NCBI RefSeq assembly: GCF_902859855.1 | Contig: NZ_CADIKH010000012.1 | Location: 1-64,000, forward strand | Origin: Paraburkholderia humisilvae | Lineage (GTDB): Bacteria; Pseudomonadota; Gammaproteobacteria; Burkholderiales; Burkholderiaceae | DNA length: 64,000 bases | Direction of reading: 5' to 3' | Part shown: in pieces, positions 44,081-53,705 of the stretch | Numbering within the stretch: the stretch's first letter is position 1 | Layout: every line of letters begins with the position of its first letter | Notes under the pieces: generated by a model | Told to the model about the DNA's origin: nothing | Database searches by the model: none | The model's input: only the letters and a program-made list of their open reading frames with translations | Translations under genes and position numbers: made by a program

Positions 44081-44605
44081 ATGAACACACTAATCAACGC
44101 GTTGGCCCGCACCGGCCTCCTGAAGCAGGACTTCAGCTATCACGTCGTACGTGCGTCGATGGTCCTGATCTTCGTGTTTTTCGGTTACCAGAAATGGTTT
44201 AACTATGAGGCACAGGTGCTGATTCCATACATCAGTCACGGTCCGTTGATCTTCTGGCTGTACCCCGTATTCGGCATTCGCGGGGCAAGCTGGTTTCTCG
44301 GCGTATCCGAGTGGCTGTTCGGCACGCTGCTTTTTATCGGCTTCTGGAACAAGCGCATGGGTGTACTGGGCGCGCTCGGCTCGGTCGCAACCTTTGTCGG
44401 CACGGTCACCATTATTCCGTTCATGCCTGACGGCTGGGCCGCATCGGCGGGCGGATTCCCGGCGATGGCGGGCAATGTGCCGTTCCTGATGAAGGATGTC
44501 GTGCTGCTGGCGGTGTCGGTCTACCTGCTGAAAGAAGATGTGGCGCGGGTGCTGGCCGACGGACGCGCAACGCAGGTCAAGCAGGGGCGCCGCGCGCTAG
44601 CGTAA
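44081..44605 (+). CDS. YkgB/DUF417 family membrane protein
   Basis: A 174-residue protein with four hydrophobic segments (VVRASMVLIFVFFGYQKWF, ASWFLGVSEWLFGTLLFIGFW, LGALGSVATFVGTVTIIPF, VVLLAVSVYLL). FGYQKWFNYEA and the length match YkgB. The ATG with GGAGC upstream is chosen; another in-frame ATG overlaps the preceding stop codon. Its role is unknown; relatives occur in stress-linked operons. Confidence 0.85.
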   Translation: MNTLINALARTGLLKQDFSYHVVRASMVLIFVFFGYQKWFNYEAQVLIPYISHGPLIFWLYPVFGIRGASWFLGVSEWLFGTLLFIGFWNKRMGVLGALGSVATFVGTVTIIPFMPDGWAASAGGFPAMAGNVPFLMKDVVLLAVSVYLLKEDVARVLADGRATQVKQGRRALA

Positions 44606-44627
44606 GCGCCGGCCTGGAGGAGACAGG

Positions 44628-44670
44628 TTCGAGGGCGGGTGCGATCCGATCGATCGCATGCGTCCTCGAA
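44628..44670. terminator. Possible bidirectional hairpin between convergent genes
   Basis: Nested stems TTCGAGG/CCTCGAA and TGCGAT/ATCGCA fold the space between the YkgB-like gene and the convergent AtoE-like gene. The right flank (TCATTT) is moderately T-rich. Weak as an intrinsic terminator. Confidence 0.4.
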
Positions 44671-44683
44671 TCATTTGGGGTTG

Positions 44684-46006
44684 CTAGAACAGGTACATCC
44701 CGGCAACGAACACGACCCCCGAGAACAGCAACGCGGTCACGCAATACCCCATGATGTCGCGCACGCCGAGCCCGGCAATCGCGAGCGCGGGCAGTGCCCA
44801 GAACGGCTGCGCCATATTGGTCCACGCTTCGCCGTATGCGATCGCCATCGCCGACTTGCCGAGGTCCGCACCCAGCGCCTGCGCGGCCGGCATCACGAAC
44901 GGCCCTTGCACGACCCAGTGGCCGCCGCCGCTCGGCACCGCGAAGTTGATCACCGCGGAACTCAGGAACACGAGCAGCGGGAACGTGTGCACGTTCGCGA
45001 TATCGACGAACCATTTCGTGATCACGCCGGCCAGACCCGAGTGGTCCATCAGCGCCTGAATGCCCGCGTAGAACGGAAACTGGATCATGATGCCCGACGC
45101 GCCGCGCGCCGCCGCGGCCACCGCACGCGCATAGGCCATCGGCGTCTTGTGCAGCAGCATGCCGGTCGCGAGGAACACGAGGTTCACCGTGTCGATGTCG
45201 AGCGTAAAGCCCTTCGTCACCGTGCGCACGACCAGATAGCCGTAGCAGACGAGCGCCACAAGGATGGCGAGCAGCCGGCTTTCCTCGAGGCGTTCGGCAA
45301 GCGTCGCGTTCGGCGGCAGCGTGCGTTCGACGCTCGGCGGTTCTTCGAGCAGCGCGGGGTCGACCGCGACCACGTCCTGCGGCTTGGGCATCATCAGACG
45401 CGCGAGAAACGGCAGCATCACGATCAGGCCGATCGTGATAAATGCGTTATAGCCGGTGAAGATGGTGTGCGACACCGGAATCAGGCCGATGGTCTTTTCC
45501 ATCGGGTTGCCCTTGGTCGCCGCGACCAGCGGCACCGAACCCGAGAGCCCGCCGTGCCATGTCAGAAAGCCCATGTACGCGGATGCGACGAGCAGCCGGT
45601 AGTCGGTGCCGCGCACTCGCCGCGCGACCTCACGCGACAGCATCGCGCCGAGCACAAGCCCGAAACCCCAGTTGATCGCGCACGCGACCGCGCCGACGAA
45701 CGCGACCAGCATCACGGCCTGCCCCGGCGTACGCGCCGAACTCGCGAGCGCGACCAGGAACCGCTTGATCGGGCCGGAACTCGCGAGCGCGTGCCCGGTG
45801 ACGAGTATCATCGCCATCTGCATCGAGAATGCGAGCAGATTCCAGAAGCCCGCGCCCCATAGCGAAATCAGTTCGACGGGCGGCTTCGGCGTCAGACCAA
45901 ACGCTAGCAGGAAGGTCGCGACGGTCAGGAAGATCGCGAAAATCAGGGGGTCGGGAAGCACACGGTGCACGACCTGTGTGAAAAACTGCGAGATGCGCTG
46001 AATCAA
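44684..46006 (-). CDS. atoE: AtoE-type short-chain fatty acid transporter
   Basis: A 440-residue inner-membrane protein with about 10-12 helices (LIFAIFLTVATFLLAFGL, WNLLAFSMQMAMILVTGHAL, FLTWHGGLSGSVPLVAAT, INFAVPSGGGHWVVQGPF). These motifs are characteristic of AtoE/TIGR00366 transporters of butyrate and acetoacetate. No ato catabolic genes are adjacent. Confidence 0.88.
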   Translation of the reverse strand: MIQRISQFFTQVVHRVLPDPLIFAIFLTVATFLLAFGLTPKPPVELISLWGAGFWNLLAFSMQMAMILVTGHALASSGPIKRFLVALASSARTPGQAVMLVAFVGAVACAINWGFGLVLGAMLSREVARRVRGTDYRLLVASAYMGFLTWHGGLSGSVPLVAATKGNPMEKTIGLIPVSHTIFTGYNAFITIGLIVMLPFLARLMMPKPQDVVAVDPALLEEPPSVERTLPPNATLAERLEESRLLAILVALVCYGYLVVRTVTKGFTLDIDTVNLVFLATGMLLHKTPMAYARAVAAAARGASGIMIQFPFYAGIQALMDHSGLAGVITKWFVDIANVHTFPLLVFLSSAVINFAVPSGGGHWVVQGPFVMPAAQALGADLGKSAMAIAYGEAWTNMAQPFWALPALAIAGLGVRDIMGYCVTALLFSGVVFVAGMYLF

Positions 46007-46261
46007 CTGTCTACTCCTTATCCTTGATCGGTTTGCGTGGGGCTCACGTGCCTGTGCTCATGCGGCGAGCCTTTCATTTTTATTCATCGCGCTCACCGTC
46101 AGGCGCAGGATTTTCACATAAAACTTGCGTCCGCGCGCCCCAAGTATGCAAATCGCAAGACTTGCACGGCTGTCAATCATGACCGCCGCAAATGGGCCTG
46201 GAACATTACGGCGCTGAAAACTATCATCGACGGCATACCCTTTGCGCGAGCGGGAATCGTC

Positions 46262-47011
46262 ATGGCCAACGGCGCACCATCGGCAGGTCTCGTGATCGGC
46301 GTATTGGGCGGCATGGGCCCGCGGGCAACGGCCGACTTTTTCACCAAGCTGATTGCCGCGACACCGGCCGAATGCGAGCAGGATCATCTGCGCGTGCATA
46401 TCGATTCGAACCCGCAGGTGCCCGATCGCAGCGAGGCGATCGCCGGCCGCGGCGAGTCGCCGGGCGTGGCGCTCGCCGCGATGGCCGCAGGTCTCGAGCA
46501 TGCCGGCGCCGATTTTCTCGTGATGCCGTGCAATACCGCGCATGCGTTCGAGCCCGAGATTCGCGCGGCGGTGCGCGTGCCATTCGTCAGCATGATCGAC
46601 GAGGCGTGTGCGGGTTGCGATCACGTGTTCCCGAGTGCGCAGCGTTTCGGCCTGCTCGCGACGCGCGGCTGCATTGAAGCCCGTCTCTATCAGAACGCTT
46701 TCACGCGCATCGGCCGCACGACGGTGGCCCTTCCCCCAACCGACCAGGAGCGCCTGATGGCGCTGCTTTACCGGATCAAACTCGGCGACCTGTCACACGC
46801 TACGCGCGACGCGATGCGCGCGTTCGGCGAGATGCTGATCGACGCAGGCGCGGACGCGATTGTCGCGGCCTGCACGGAAGTGCCGCTGGTGCTCGGCGAT
46901 GGCGAGCTCACGCGGCCGGTGCTCGACGCCACCGCTCACCTGGCAAGACGCTGCGTACGCTACGCGTACGGATTCGAGCCGCTGCCGGCTGCTTCGTTGT
47001 CAGGTTCGTGA
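46262..47011 (+). CDS. Aspartate/glutamate racemase family protein
   Basis: A 249-residue cofactor-independent racemase. The N-terminus is VIGVLGGMGPRATADFF. The catalytic Cys pair is C90 (VMPCNTAHAF) and C204 (AACTEVPLVL), both present. It is close to YgeA-type amino acid racemases. It precedes the DAACS transporter gene by about 190 nt, so a link to dicarboxylic amino acid use is possible. The ATG MANGAPSAG lies directly before the fold. Confidence 0.87.
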   Translation: MANGAPSAGLVIGVLGGMGPRATADFFTKLIAATPAECEQDHLRVHIDSNPQVPDRSEAIAGRGESPGVALAAMAAGLEHAGADFLVMPCNTAHAFEPEIRAAVRVPFVSMIDEACAGCDHVFPSAQRFGLLATRGCIEARLYQNAFTRIGRTTVALPPTDQERLMALLYRIKLGDLSHATRDAMRAFGEMLIDAGADAIVAACTEVPLVLGDGELTRPVLDATAHLARRCVRYAYGFEPLPAASLSGS

Positions 47012-47204
47012 CGCACGCACACCGCGTCCGCCGCGACACATCGTTACCCTTTGAGCGAAATGGGTCGCGCGATCCGCGACCCAATGAGCAGCGCAATGAA
47101 TTTTGGTCGACGAAGATACCTGTGCGGCGCGACGGCGCAGAGGCCGGCGCGCGGCTTGCAACGCATAAGTCCATTTCAATGCGCACGATGCGCGGGAGAC
47201 AGGC

Positions 47205-48536
47205 GTGAAACAGAACAGATTGGGGTTGGCGATCGTCGTCGGCATGCTGCTGGGCATCGCAGCTGGGTACGTGTGTCACCAATCGGCTGATTCGCCCGCG
47301 GCGGCGAAAGCGTTGGCCGCCAATTTCTCGCTGGTTACCGATATCTTTCTGCGGCTCATCAAGATGGTGATCGCGCCGCTCGTATTCAGCGGTCTGGTCG
47401 CGGGGCTCACTGCGATCGGCGACCCGAAAGTGGTCGGCCGCGCGGGCCTGAAGGCGCTCGGCTGGTTCGTCTGCGCGTCGTTTACGTCGCTTCTGATCGG
47501 CATGGTGCTGGCGAACGCATTCGACCTCGGACACGCGATGAATCTGCATGTGCCGGCAGCGGATGCGAGCGCGGGCGTCAGCACCGCGGCGTTCAATCTG
47601 CACAACTTTATTACGCACATCGTGCCGTCCAGCGTGGTCGAGGCGATGGCGAACAACGAAATCCTGCCGATCCTCGTATTCTCGGTATTCTTCGGCATCG
47701 CGATGGGCGCGATGAAGGACCAGCTGCCGCCCGCACTGCTTTCGTCGATCGAGGGACTGTTCTCGATCATGCTGAAAATTACCGGCTATGTGATGTGGTT
47801 CGCGCCGCTCGGCGTGTTCGGCGCGGTGGCCGCGGTGATCACCGTGCAGGGGCTCGGCATGCTTGTCACCTATGGCAAGTTTATCGGCGCCGTGTATTTC
47901 AGCATGATGGTGTTGTGGTGCGTGCTGCTCGCCGCGGGGTACGGCGTGCTCGGCAAACCGATCTTCGCGCTGATGAAGCTGATCCGCGAACCGATGATCA
48001 TTGCGTTCTGCACATCGAGCAGCGAAGCCGCTTACCCGAAGACGATCGAGCAGTTGACGCGCTTCGGCGTCAAGCCGCGCATCAGCAACTTTGTGCTGCC
48101 GCTCGCGTACTCGTTCAATCTGGACGGCTCGATGATGTATCAGGCGTTCGCCGCGCTCTTTATCGCGCAGGCCTATGACATTCACCTGTCGTTCGGGCAA
48201 CAGTTCTGGATGCTGCTGGTGATGATGCTAACCAGCAAGGGAGTCGCCGGCGTGCCGCGCGCGGCCATCGTCGTGATCGCCGCGACACTGCCGCTCTTCG
48301 GGCTGCCGGTCGAAGGCGTCGTGCTGCTGCTCGCGATCGACCAGTTCATCGATATGGGCCGCACGACCACCAACGTGGTGGGCAACAGCATCGCGTCGGC
48401 CGTGATCGCGAAGTGGGAGAACGGACTCGAGCCCTGGACCGGGCACGCCCATCCGTTATCCGAAACAATTCCGTCGATGCGTGACGATACGGACGTGGCG
48501 CCAGCCGGCCTGTCGGCGTCGCGGTCTTCGCACTAG
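47205..48536 (+). CDS. Dicarboxylate/amino acid:cation symporter (DAACS family)
   Basis: A 443-residue GltP/DctA-type transporter. It has FLRLIKMVIAPLVFSGLVAG, the serine-rich re-entrant loop CTSSSEAAYPKT, LAYSFNLDGSMMYQA and the substrate motif DMGRTTTNVVGNSIAS. A GTG start with GGGAG before it is chosen. Substrates of the family are glutamate, aspartate, or C4-dicarboxylates. Confidence 0.9.
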   Translation: MKQNRLGLAIVVGMLLGIAAGYVCHQSADSPAAAKALAANFSLVTDIFLRLIKMVIAPLVFSGLVAGLTAIGDPKVVGRAGLKALGWFVCASFTSLLIGMVLANAFDLGHAMNLHVPAADASAGVSTAAFNLHNFITHIVPSSVVEAMANNEILPILVFSVFFGIAMGAMKDQLPPALLSSIEGLFSIMLKITGYVMWFAPLGVFGAVAAVITVQGLGMLVTYGKFIGAVYFSMMVLWCVLLAAGYGVLGKPIFALMKLIREPMIIAFCTSSSEAAYPKTIEQLTRFGVKPRISNFVLPLAYSFNLDGSMMYQAFAALFIAQAYDIHLSFGQQFWMLLVMMLTSKGVAGVPRAAIVVIAATLPLFGLPVEGVVLLLAIDQFIDMGRTTTNVVGNSIASAVIAKWENGLEPWTGHAHPLSETIPSMRDDTDVAPAGLSASRSSH

Positions 48537-48769
48537 TTCCGCAGGATCGGCCGCAAAAGCTCAAGGGTATTGAACTTTGACTTCGCGTCGGGCGCCGCCG
48601 TGCAGCGGGCTGCCCCGTCGGAGGCGGGGCGGCGCGGATCGGACGGGCTTCCTGCAAACCGGCCTTGTTCGGTATATCGTTAGAACGAAAAGTCGGTTCG
48701 CGCCACGCGAATCGAACTCTAAGATAGCGGTTCAATCCCGTCCCGTTACCGAAGCAAGGAGCCTTTCAG

Positions 48770-49432
48770 TTGAACCGTTTCGAGCATCCCCGCGCGCCGC
48801 TCGTCGTCGGCATCGGCGGCACGACACGCGCGGCGTCGTCGACCGAGCGCGCGCTTGCATTCGCGCTGCGCGGCGCGCAAGAGGCCGGCGCGCAGACGCT
48901 TCTGTTCGGCGGCGCGTTCCTGCATCGGCTGCCGCACTATGCGCCTGAGAGCGTCGAGCGCACCGACGAGCAACGCGAACTGATCGAAGCCGTGCGCAAC
49001 GCCGACGCGCTTGTCATTGCTACGCCCGGCTATCACGGTGGCGTATCGGGACTCGTGAAGAACGCGCTCGACACGCTCGAAGACCTGCGCGACGATGCGC
49101 GCCCCTATCTCGACGGACGCGCGGCCGGCTGTATCGTGACCGCGTACGGCTGGCAGGCGGCGGGCTCGGTGCTGACCTCGCTGCGCTCGATCGTGCATGC
49201 GCTGCGCGCGTGGCCCACGCCGTTCGGCGCGGGCATCAATACGCTCGAAACGCGCTTCGATAGCGCTGACCATTGCTCGGACCCGAAGGTCACCGAGCAG
49301 CTCGCGACGGTCGGCCGTCAGGCGGCGCAGTTTGCGCTCGCGTTCGGCGGGCAGTCACACGGCGGTGGCACAGGCGCAGCCAGCAGCTCGGCTCAAGCGA
49401 GTCTTGCCGGCATCTTCGCACTGGCCGACTAG
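48770..49432 (+). CDS. NADPH-dependent FMN reductase
   Basis: A 220-residue flavodoxin-fold reductase. The phosphate loop is GIGGTTRAASSTERAL and the flavin-binding region TPGYHGGVSGLVKNALD. A TTG start, MNRFEHPRAPLVV, is set by AAGGAG 9 nt upstream. The Gly/Ser-rich C-terminal tail is unusual. It is likely to supply reduced FMN or reduce quinones; no partner monooxygenase is nearby. Confidence 0.83.
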   Translation: MNRFEHPRAPLVVGIGGTTRAASSTERALAFALRGAQEAGAQTLLFGGAFLHRLPHYAPESVERTDEQRELIEAVRNADALVIATPGYHGGVSGLVKNALDTLEDLRDDARPYLDGRAAGCIVTAYGWQAAGSVLTSLRSIVHALRAWPTPFGAGINTLETRFDSADHCSDPKVTEQLATVGRQAAQFALAFGGQSHGGGTGAASSSAQASLAGIFALAD

Positions 49433-49527
49433 CGCGCAAGACTGCGGGCTTTGGCCGCCGCCGTCACTCGCACGCCGTCACTCACTGATGAGCCGCGCTT
49501 ATCGGCATCACCTGCCAGCGTCACTGA

Positions 49528-49566
49528 GAGGCTTCAATGAAAGGCTTCAATGAGCGGCTTCACCGA
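49528..49566. repeat. Three imperfect 13-bp tandem repeats
   Basis: Units around AGGCTTCAATGA are repeated three times (the third is degenerate). They lie in non-coding sequence upstream of a small hypothetical gene. Probably slippage. Confidence 0.6.
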
Positions 49567-49725
49567 CGAATCCGCCGGTTCATCTCACGCGGCGGCCAAC
49601 CGTGTGCGCTATGCGACCACCCGCACAGAGCGCTCCATCAAACCGTGTGCCAGCCCACAGACGCACAAGCTTTGGCGAAGGATAGTCGCGTCAACCGGAT
49701 GAACCAGAACCGGACTCAGGACCAC

Positions 49726-49941
49726 ATGAACCGACTGATTCGCTACAAGGGGTATCAGGTCGCCCCCGCTGCACAGCGCTTGCCGAACGGACTATTCGCG
49801 GCCAATCTGACCATCGAGAAAAGCGCGGCCGAGCCAGGGCGCGCTTACTCGTTCGACGCACTCGACTACTTCTTCGACGAAGAGCATGCGCTGGCCTACG
49901 CGTTCCGCTGGGGACGTCTGTGGGTCGACGACCACCAATAA
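49726..49941 (+). CDS. Small hypothetical protein conserved in style
   Basis: A 71-residue soluble protein: MNRLIRYKGYQVAPAAQRLP, then GLFAANLTIEK and YSFDALDYFFDEEHALAYAFRWGRLW. The compact alpha/beta pattern with aromatic C-terminus looks like small single-domain proteins I associate with Burkholderiaceae, function unknown. An upstream in-frame ATG (49699) is possible. Confidence 0.6.
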   Translation: MNRLIRYKGYQVAPAAQRLPNGLFAANLTIEKSAAEPGRAYSFDALDYFFDEEHALAYAFRWGRLWVDDHQ

Positions 49942-50140
49942 ACGCGCAGCGGCGCTTCGTCTGGCTATACGAACCCGCGCATTGAGACTGGGCGATCCGG
50001 TGCCGCGCCCCTTGCGCACGCACCGGGCGAGCCCATGCAACGGCGCGCCAGCCATGCGTGGTGCGGCTGAGCCTGCGGCTTACAGGAATATTGTGACAAA
50101 ATAGGGCGCCATATCTACGAAACGCTCCGTCACACCTGCC

Positions 50141-51046
50141 ATGTCCGATACCCTGACAGATGCCGCTGCCGACCGTGCCGATCATGCGTTGCGCCACTGG
50201 AAGTTTCGCCACCAGACCCGCATGCGAACCGGCTCAGAAGATCACAAGCAGATGTTCTGCCGCATGTTGCTGGAAACCCATAACCCCTATAAGCCCGCCG
50301 TCCTCGACTGGCCGCCGCTCGCTCCCGATGCACTGAAACGCCTGACGTCGCTGCCGATCTGGGACATCGCGGTACAAACCGAAGGCCGCGCGTCGATTCG
50401 TGTCGCCACTTACGCGGCCACGGTGAAAGACCCGCTGCTGCGCGAAGCAATCGAAATGGACGCCGCGGAAGAAGCGCGTCACAAGCACGTGCTGTCGCGC
50501 CTCGTCGCCGCGTACGGCATCGAGCTTGCGCCGGAGCCCGCATACCCGGCGCCGCGCGACCCCGAATGGGCATGGATGTTCACCGGCTACAGCGAATGCA
50601 TCGACAGTTTCTTCGCCTTCGGCCTGTTCCGCTCGGCCCAGCAGTCCGGCTACTTTCCCAAAGCACTCGTGGAAACCTTCGAGCCGGTCATACAGGAAGA
50701 GGCGCGCCATATCCTGTTCTTTATCAACTGGGTTGCGTGGTATCGGCGCACGATGCCCTGGTGGCGCCGCCCGTGGCATTCGCTGCGTGTGGCCGCAATC
50801 TGGGTCAAACTGGTGTGGGACCGGGTCGGCATCGCGAAGGGCATCGATGCGGACGGCGTCGCGCACGACTCGAACTTTCTCGCGGCCAATAGTGCGACGA
50901 TCGGCGATGGCCTCAACGCGCGGCAACTTCTTTCGCTGTGCCTCGTCGAAAACGAGCAACGCATGAGCGGCTATGATGCCCGTCTGCTGCGTCCGCTGAT
51001 GATGCCGCGTCTCGCGCGGCTCGCGCTGCGTTTCATGAAGCGGTAA
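50141..51046 (+). CDS. Ferritin-like diiron protein
   Basis: A 301-residue helical protein. Two ExxRH-type metal motifs appear, EMDAAEEARHKHVLSRL and VIQEEARHILFFINW, as in ferritin-like diiron proteins. WYRRTMPWWRRPWHSLRVAAIWVKLVW suggests a membrane-associated helix. It could be an oxygenase or desaturase-like enzyme; no partners are nearby. The preceding region (about 200 nt) carries its promoter. Confidence 0.75.
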   Translation: MSDTLTDAAADRADHALRHWKFRHQTRMRTGSEDHKQMFCRMLLETHNPYKPAVLDWPPLAPDALKRLTSLPIWDIAVQTEGRASIRVATYAATVKDPLLREAIEMDAAEEARHKHVLSRLVAAYGIELAPEPAYPAPRDPEWAWMFTGYSECIDSFFAFGLFRSAQQSGYFPKALVETFEPVIQEEARHILFFINWVAWYRRTMPWWRRPWHSLRVAAIWVKLVWDRVGIAKGIDADGVAHDSNFLAANSATIGDGLNARQLLSLCLVENEQRMSGYDARLLRPLMMPRLARLALRFMKR

Positions 51047-51163
51047 AACGCGCCCCGTTGGTGCGGATCGCGCGCCGCGCGGCCTGATTACGGCGGCGCG
51101 GGTATGCTCGCGTGGCGACAGTGTGAGCGCGGCCGCGCGCATCCGACTGGGAGGAAATTCCGC

Positions 51164-52609
51164 ATGGCATGGACCGTCGATGAACAACTGGCACTCACCG
51201 CATGCGAGGCGGTGGCGGCGATCCAGGCAGGCAAGCTGCGCGCGACCGACTATACGGCCACGCTGCTTGCCCGCGCGGCGGCACTCGCGAGTCTCAATGC
51301 GCTGACCGCGCTGAATATGGAAGGCGCGCTGAAGGCTGCGCGGCGTATCGATGCATTATCGCCCGACGCGAAGGCTCGCCTGCCGCTCGCGGGCCTGCCT
51401 GTCGTCGTGAAGGACAACATCAACACGGCAGAGCTGCAGACTTCGGGCGGCACACCCGCACTGGCCGGTTTCAAACCGAACCACAACGCGCCGTCCGTGC
51501 AGCGTCTGCTCGATGCGGGCGCAGTGCTGCTCGGCAAAACGAACATGCACGAGCTCGCGTGCGGCATTACCAGCACCAATTTCGCGGCGCCGGGACCCGT
51601 GCGCAACCCGTACGACCCGGGCCTGATTCCGGGCGGCTCGTCGGGCGGCAATGCGGTTGCGGTGGCCGCGCGCATCGCGCCCGCTGGCCTCGGCACCGAC
51701 ACGAGCGGCTCGAACCGCATTCCGGCCGCACTGACCGGGTGCGTCGGCTTTCGTCCATCGGTCGGCAATGGCGGCGCCGAGCGCCGCTATCACGATCCGG
51801 ACGCGGTGCTTCCACTGAGCCATACGCGCGACACGGTCGGCCCGATCACGCGAACGGTAGCCGACGCCGCGCTGCTAGACGCGGTGATCACGGGCGAAAG
51901 CGCGCTGCCCTCGATCGCGCTTGCCGGGTTGCGCATCGGCCTGCCTGTGCCGCTGTGGGACGATCTCGACCCGGCGGTGGAAGCGGTCGCGCGCGCCGCG
52001 CAACACACGCTCGAGGCGACCGGCGTGACCTTCGTCGAACTCGACATGCCCGACTTGCTGCCGCTGAACGAACAAACCTCACCGATTACCGCGCACGAAA
52101 CGCTCGACGATATCCGCGCCTGGCTGGTTGCGAACCATGCGCCGGTGCAGACGGTCGAGGAACTCGCACTGTCGATCGCAAGCCCAGACGTGCGAGAGAT
52201 ATTCGAAGCGATTCTCGCGGACCCGTTCGCGCGGTATTATCACGCCGCGCTCACCGTCTGGCGGCCTCGGCTACAACAGCTTTACGCAACGACGTTCAGT
52301 TCGCAGCGCCTGGATGCACTGCTGTTTCCCACGACGTGCATTGCCGCCACGCCGCTCGATGAAATTCGCGGCTCGTCGGTCGTATCGGTGAACGGCCGGG
52401 TGCTCGACACGATGCTTGCGTATCTGCGCAACACCGATCCGGCGGCCAATGCGGGGTTACCCGGTCTGTCGGTGCCGGCGGGACGCACCGCAGATGGCCT
52501 GCCGGTCGGCATCGAGTTCGACGGCCCACTCGGCAGCGACAGGCAGTTGCTTGCGATCGGTAGCGCATGCGAACAGGTTGTCGGTGCACTTGCGCCCCCC
52601 ACTATCTAA
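51164..52609 (+). CDS. Amidase signature family enzyme
   Basis: A 481-residue amidase with the Ser-cisSer-Lys triad: K83 (GLPVVVKDNI), S159 (PGGSSGGNAVA) and S183 (GTDTSGSNRIPAAL, normally TDTGGS). It resembles indoleacetamide or mandelamide hydrolases and should cleave a small amide to acid and ammonia. A GGAGGAAA site precedes the ATG. There are no adjacent pathway genes. Confidence 0.86.
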   Translation: MAWTVDEQLALTACEAVAAIQAGKLRATDYTATLLARAAALASLNALTALNMEGALKAARRIDALSPDAKARLPLAGLPVVVKDNINTAELQTSGGTPALAGFKPNHNAPSVQRLLDAGAVLLGKTNMHELACGITSTNFAAPGPVRNPYDPGLIPGGSSGGNAVAVAARIAPAGLGTDTSGSNRIPAALTGCVGFRPSVGNGGAERRYHDPDAVLPLSHTRDTVGPITRTVADAALLDAVITGESALPSIALAGLRIGLPVPLWDDLDPAVEAVARAAQHTLEATGVTFVELDMPDLLPLNEQTSPITAHETLDDIRAWLVANHAPVQTVEELALSIASPDVREIFEAILADPFARYYHAALTVWRPRLQQLYATTFSSQRLDALLFPTTCIAATPLDEIRGSSVVSVNGRVLDTMLAYLRNTDPAANAGLPGLSVPAGRTADGLPVGIEFDGPLGSDRQLLAIGSACEQVVGALAPPTI

Positions 52610-52628
52610 CTACCGATGAGTCTCTTCA

Positions 52629-53375
52629 ATGCTCGACTTTTTGCGAAAAACACTGGTCTTTTCGCTGGCCGTTCTCGTGGGCGGCTGCGCGTCGCTCGCG
52701 GCCAGCAACCCGGATGCGCTATGGGAAATCGTCAACGGACAGTGCGTGCCGTCTGAACAGACCACGGGCAAACCAAGCGTATGCACGAAGGTCGATCTGG
52801 CAAAACGCTATGCAGTACTGAAAGATATTCAAGGCAATACCCAATTCCTGCTTATTCCGACCGATCGCGTCACCGGTATCGAAAGCCCGCTGATTCTCAA
52901 GCCGGATGCTCCGGACTATTGGGTCGATGCGTGGGATTCACGGCATTACGTCAGCGAGCGAGCGAAGGTTCAGTTGCCGGACAACCAGCTCGGGCTCGAG
53001 ATCAATTCGAAGTTTCGACGATCGCAATCGCAATTGCACATTCATATCGACTGCGTGCAGCCCGATATCGTCGCCGCGCTCGCGCCCTATCGCGACGATG
53101 TGCTCAACCAGTGGCGCCCGGTCACACTCGATGGCCAGCGTTACCGCGTGATGCGGGTTGCGGATCTGTCTGGGGAGAACAACCCGTTCCGTATCGTCGC
53201 ACGCGATCATCCAGGTTCGGACGAGATGGCCGAGCAGACCATTTTCGTCACAGGCACGGGGCAAACCAACAAGGATGGCTGGCTGATCGTCAATAGCGCA
53301 TTGAATATCGAAGACGGCAGCGGCACGGCTGAACCGTTGCTCGATCATCAATGTGTGATTGCGAAGCATGGTTAA
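52629..53375 (+). CDS. cdh: CDP-diacylglycerol pyrophosphatase, lipoprotein copy
   Basis: A 248-residue Cdh-family hydrolase (CDP-diacylglycerol to CMP and phosphatidate). Conserved regions are DALWEIVNGQCVP, FLLIPTDRVTGIESP and the HIT-like QLHIHIDC. A lipoprotein signal (VLVGGC, Cys20) predicts membrane anchoring. A second copy follows at 53706 and the two C-termini are nearly identical. It starts 19 nt after the amidase stop. Confidence 0.85.
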   Translation: MLDFLRKTLVFSLAVLVGGCASLAASNPDALWEIVNGQCVPSEQTTGKPSVCTKVDLAKRYAVLKDIQGNTQFLLIPTDRVTGIESPLILKPDAPDYWVDAWDSRHYVSERAKVQLPDNQLGLEINSKFRRSQSQLHIHIDCVQPDIVAALAPYRDDVLNQWRPVTLDGQRYRVMRVADLSGENNPFRIVARDHPGSDEMAEQTIFVTGTGQTNKDGWLIVNSALNIEDGSGTAEPLLDHQCVIAKHG

Positions 53376-53705
53376 TCCGCCGACCGGCTCCGCATTGGTC
53401 CGATCGTACGGCGCAGCGATATTCCGCGCGGCACGTCCACCGTATCGTTGAACGGTTGGACGCTCGCCGCCACGACTGCTTCCCTGTGCAACTCCCGCTC
53501 GTCGAGCAATGTGCGGGTGTGCGCCGCGCTGTTGCTATCAGTGCAACGTACAGCGGGCAGCCTGCCGGCTGACATCGACTCAGACAGGTTGTTCAGTGGC
53601 AAACGGCGATCGCTTGGTCTAGCATGAAAATGCAAAAAGGTCATCGGAGCATTCGTGCCGACGACAATTAACTTAGCGATGCTAACAAGTAATCGAGGTT
53701 TACAA
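53376..53705. other. Spacer between the two cdh copies
   Basis: No convincing gene. The right 80 nt is AT-richer than its surroundings and should hold a promoter for the second copy. A minus-strand open frame ending near 53372 reads plausibly for about 60 residues but has no start or family I recognise. Confidence 0.4.

Noticed and set aside
44639..45862. 407-codon open frame antisense to the AtoE-type gene
   Set aside because: Extremely Arg/His/Gln/Asp-rich, a mirror of hydrophobic codons on the coding strand; no protein family character.
46908..48200. 430-codon open frame antisense to the DAACS transporter
   Set aside because: Same artefact of antisense GC codon bias; the transporter on the plus strand is unambiguous.
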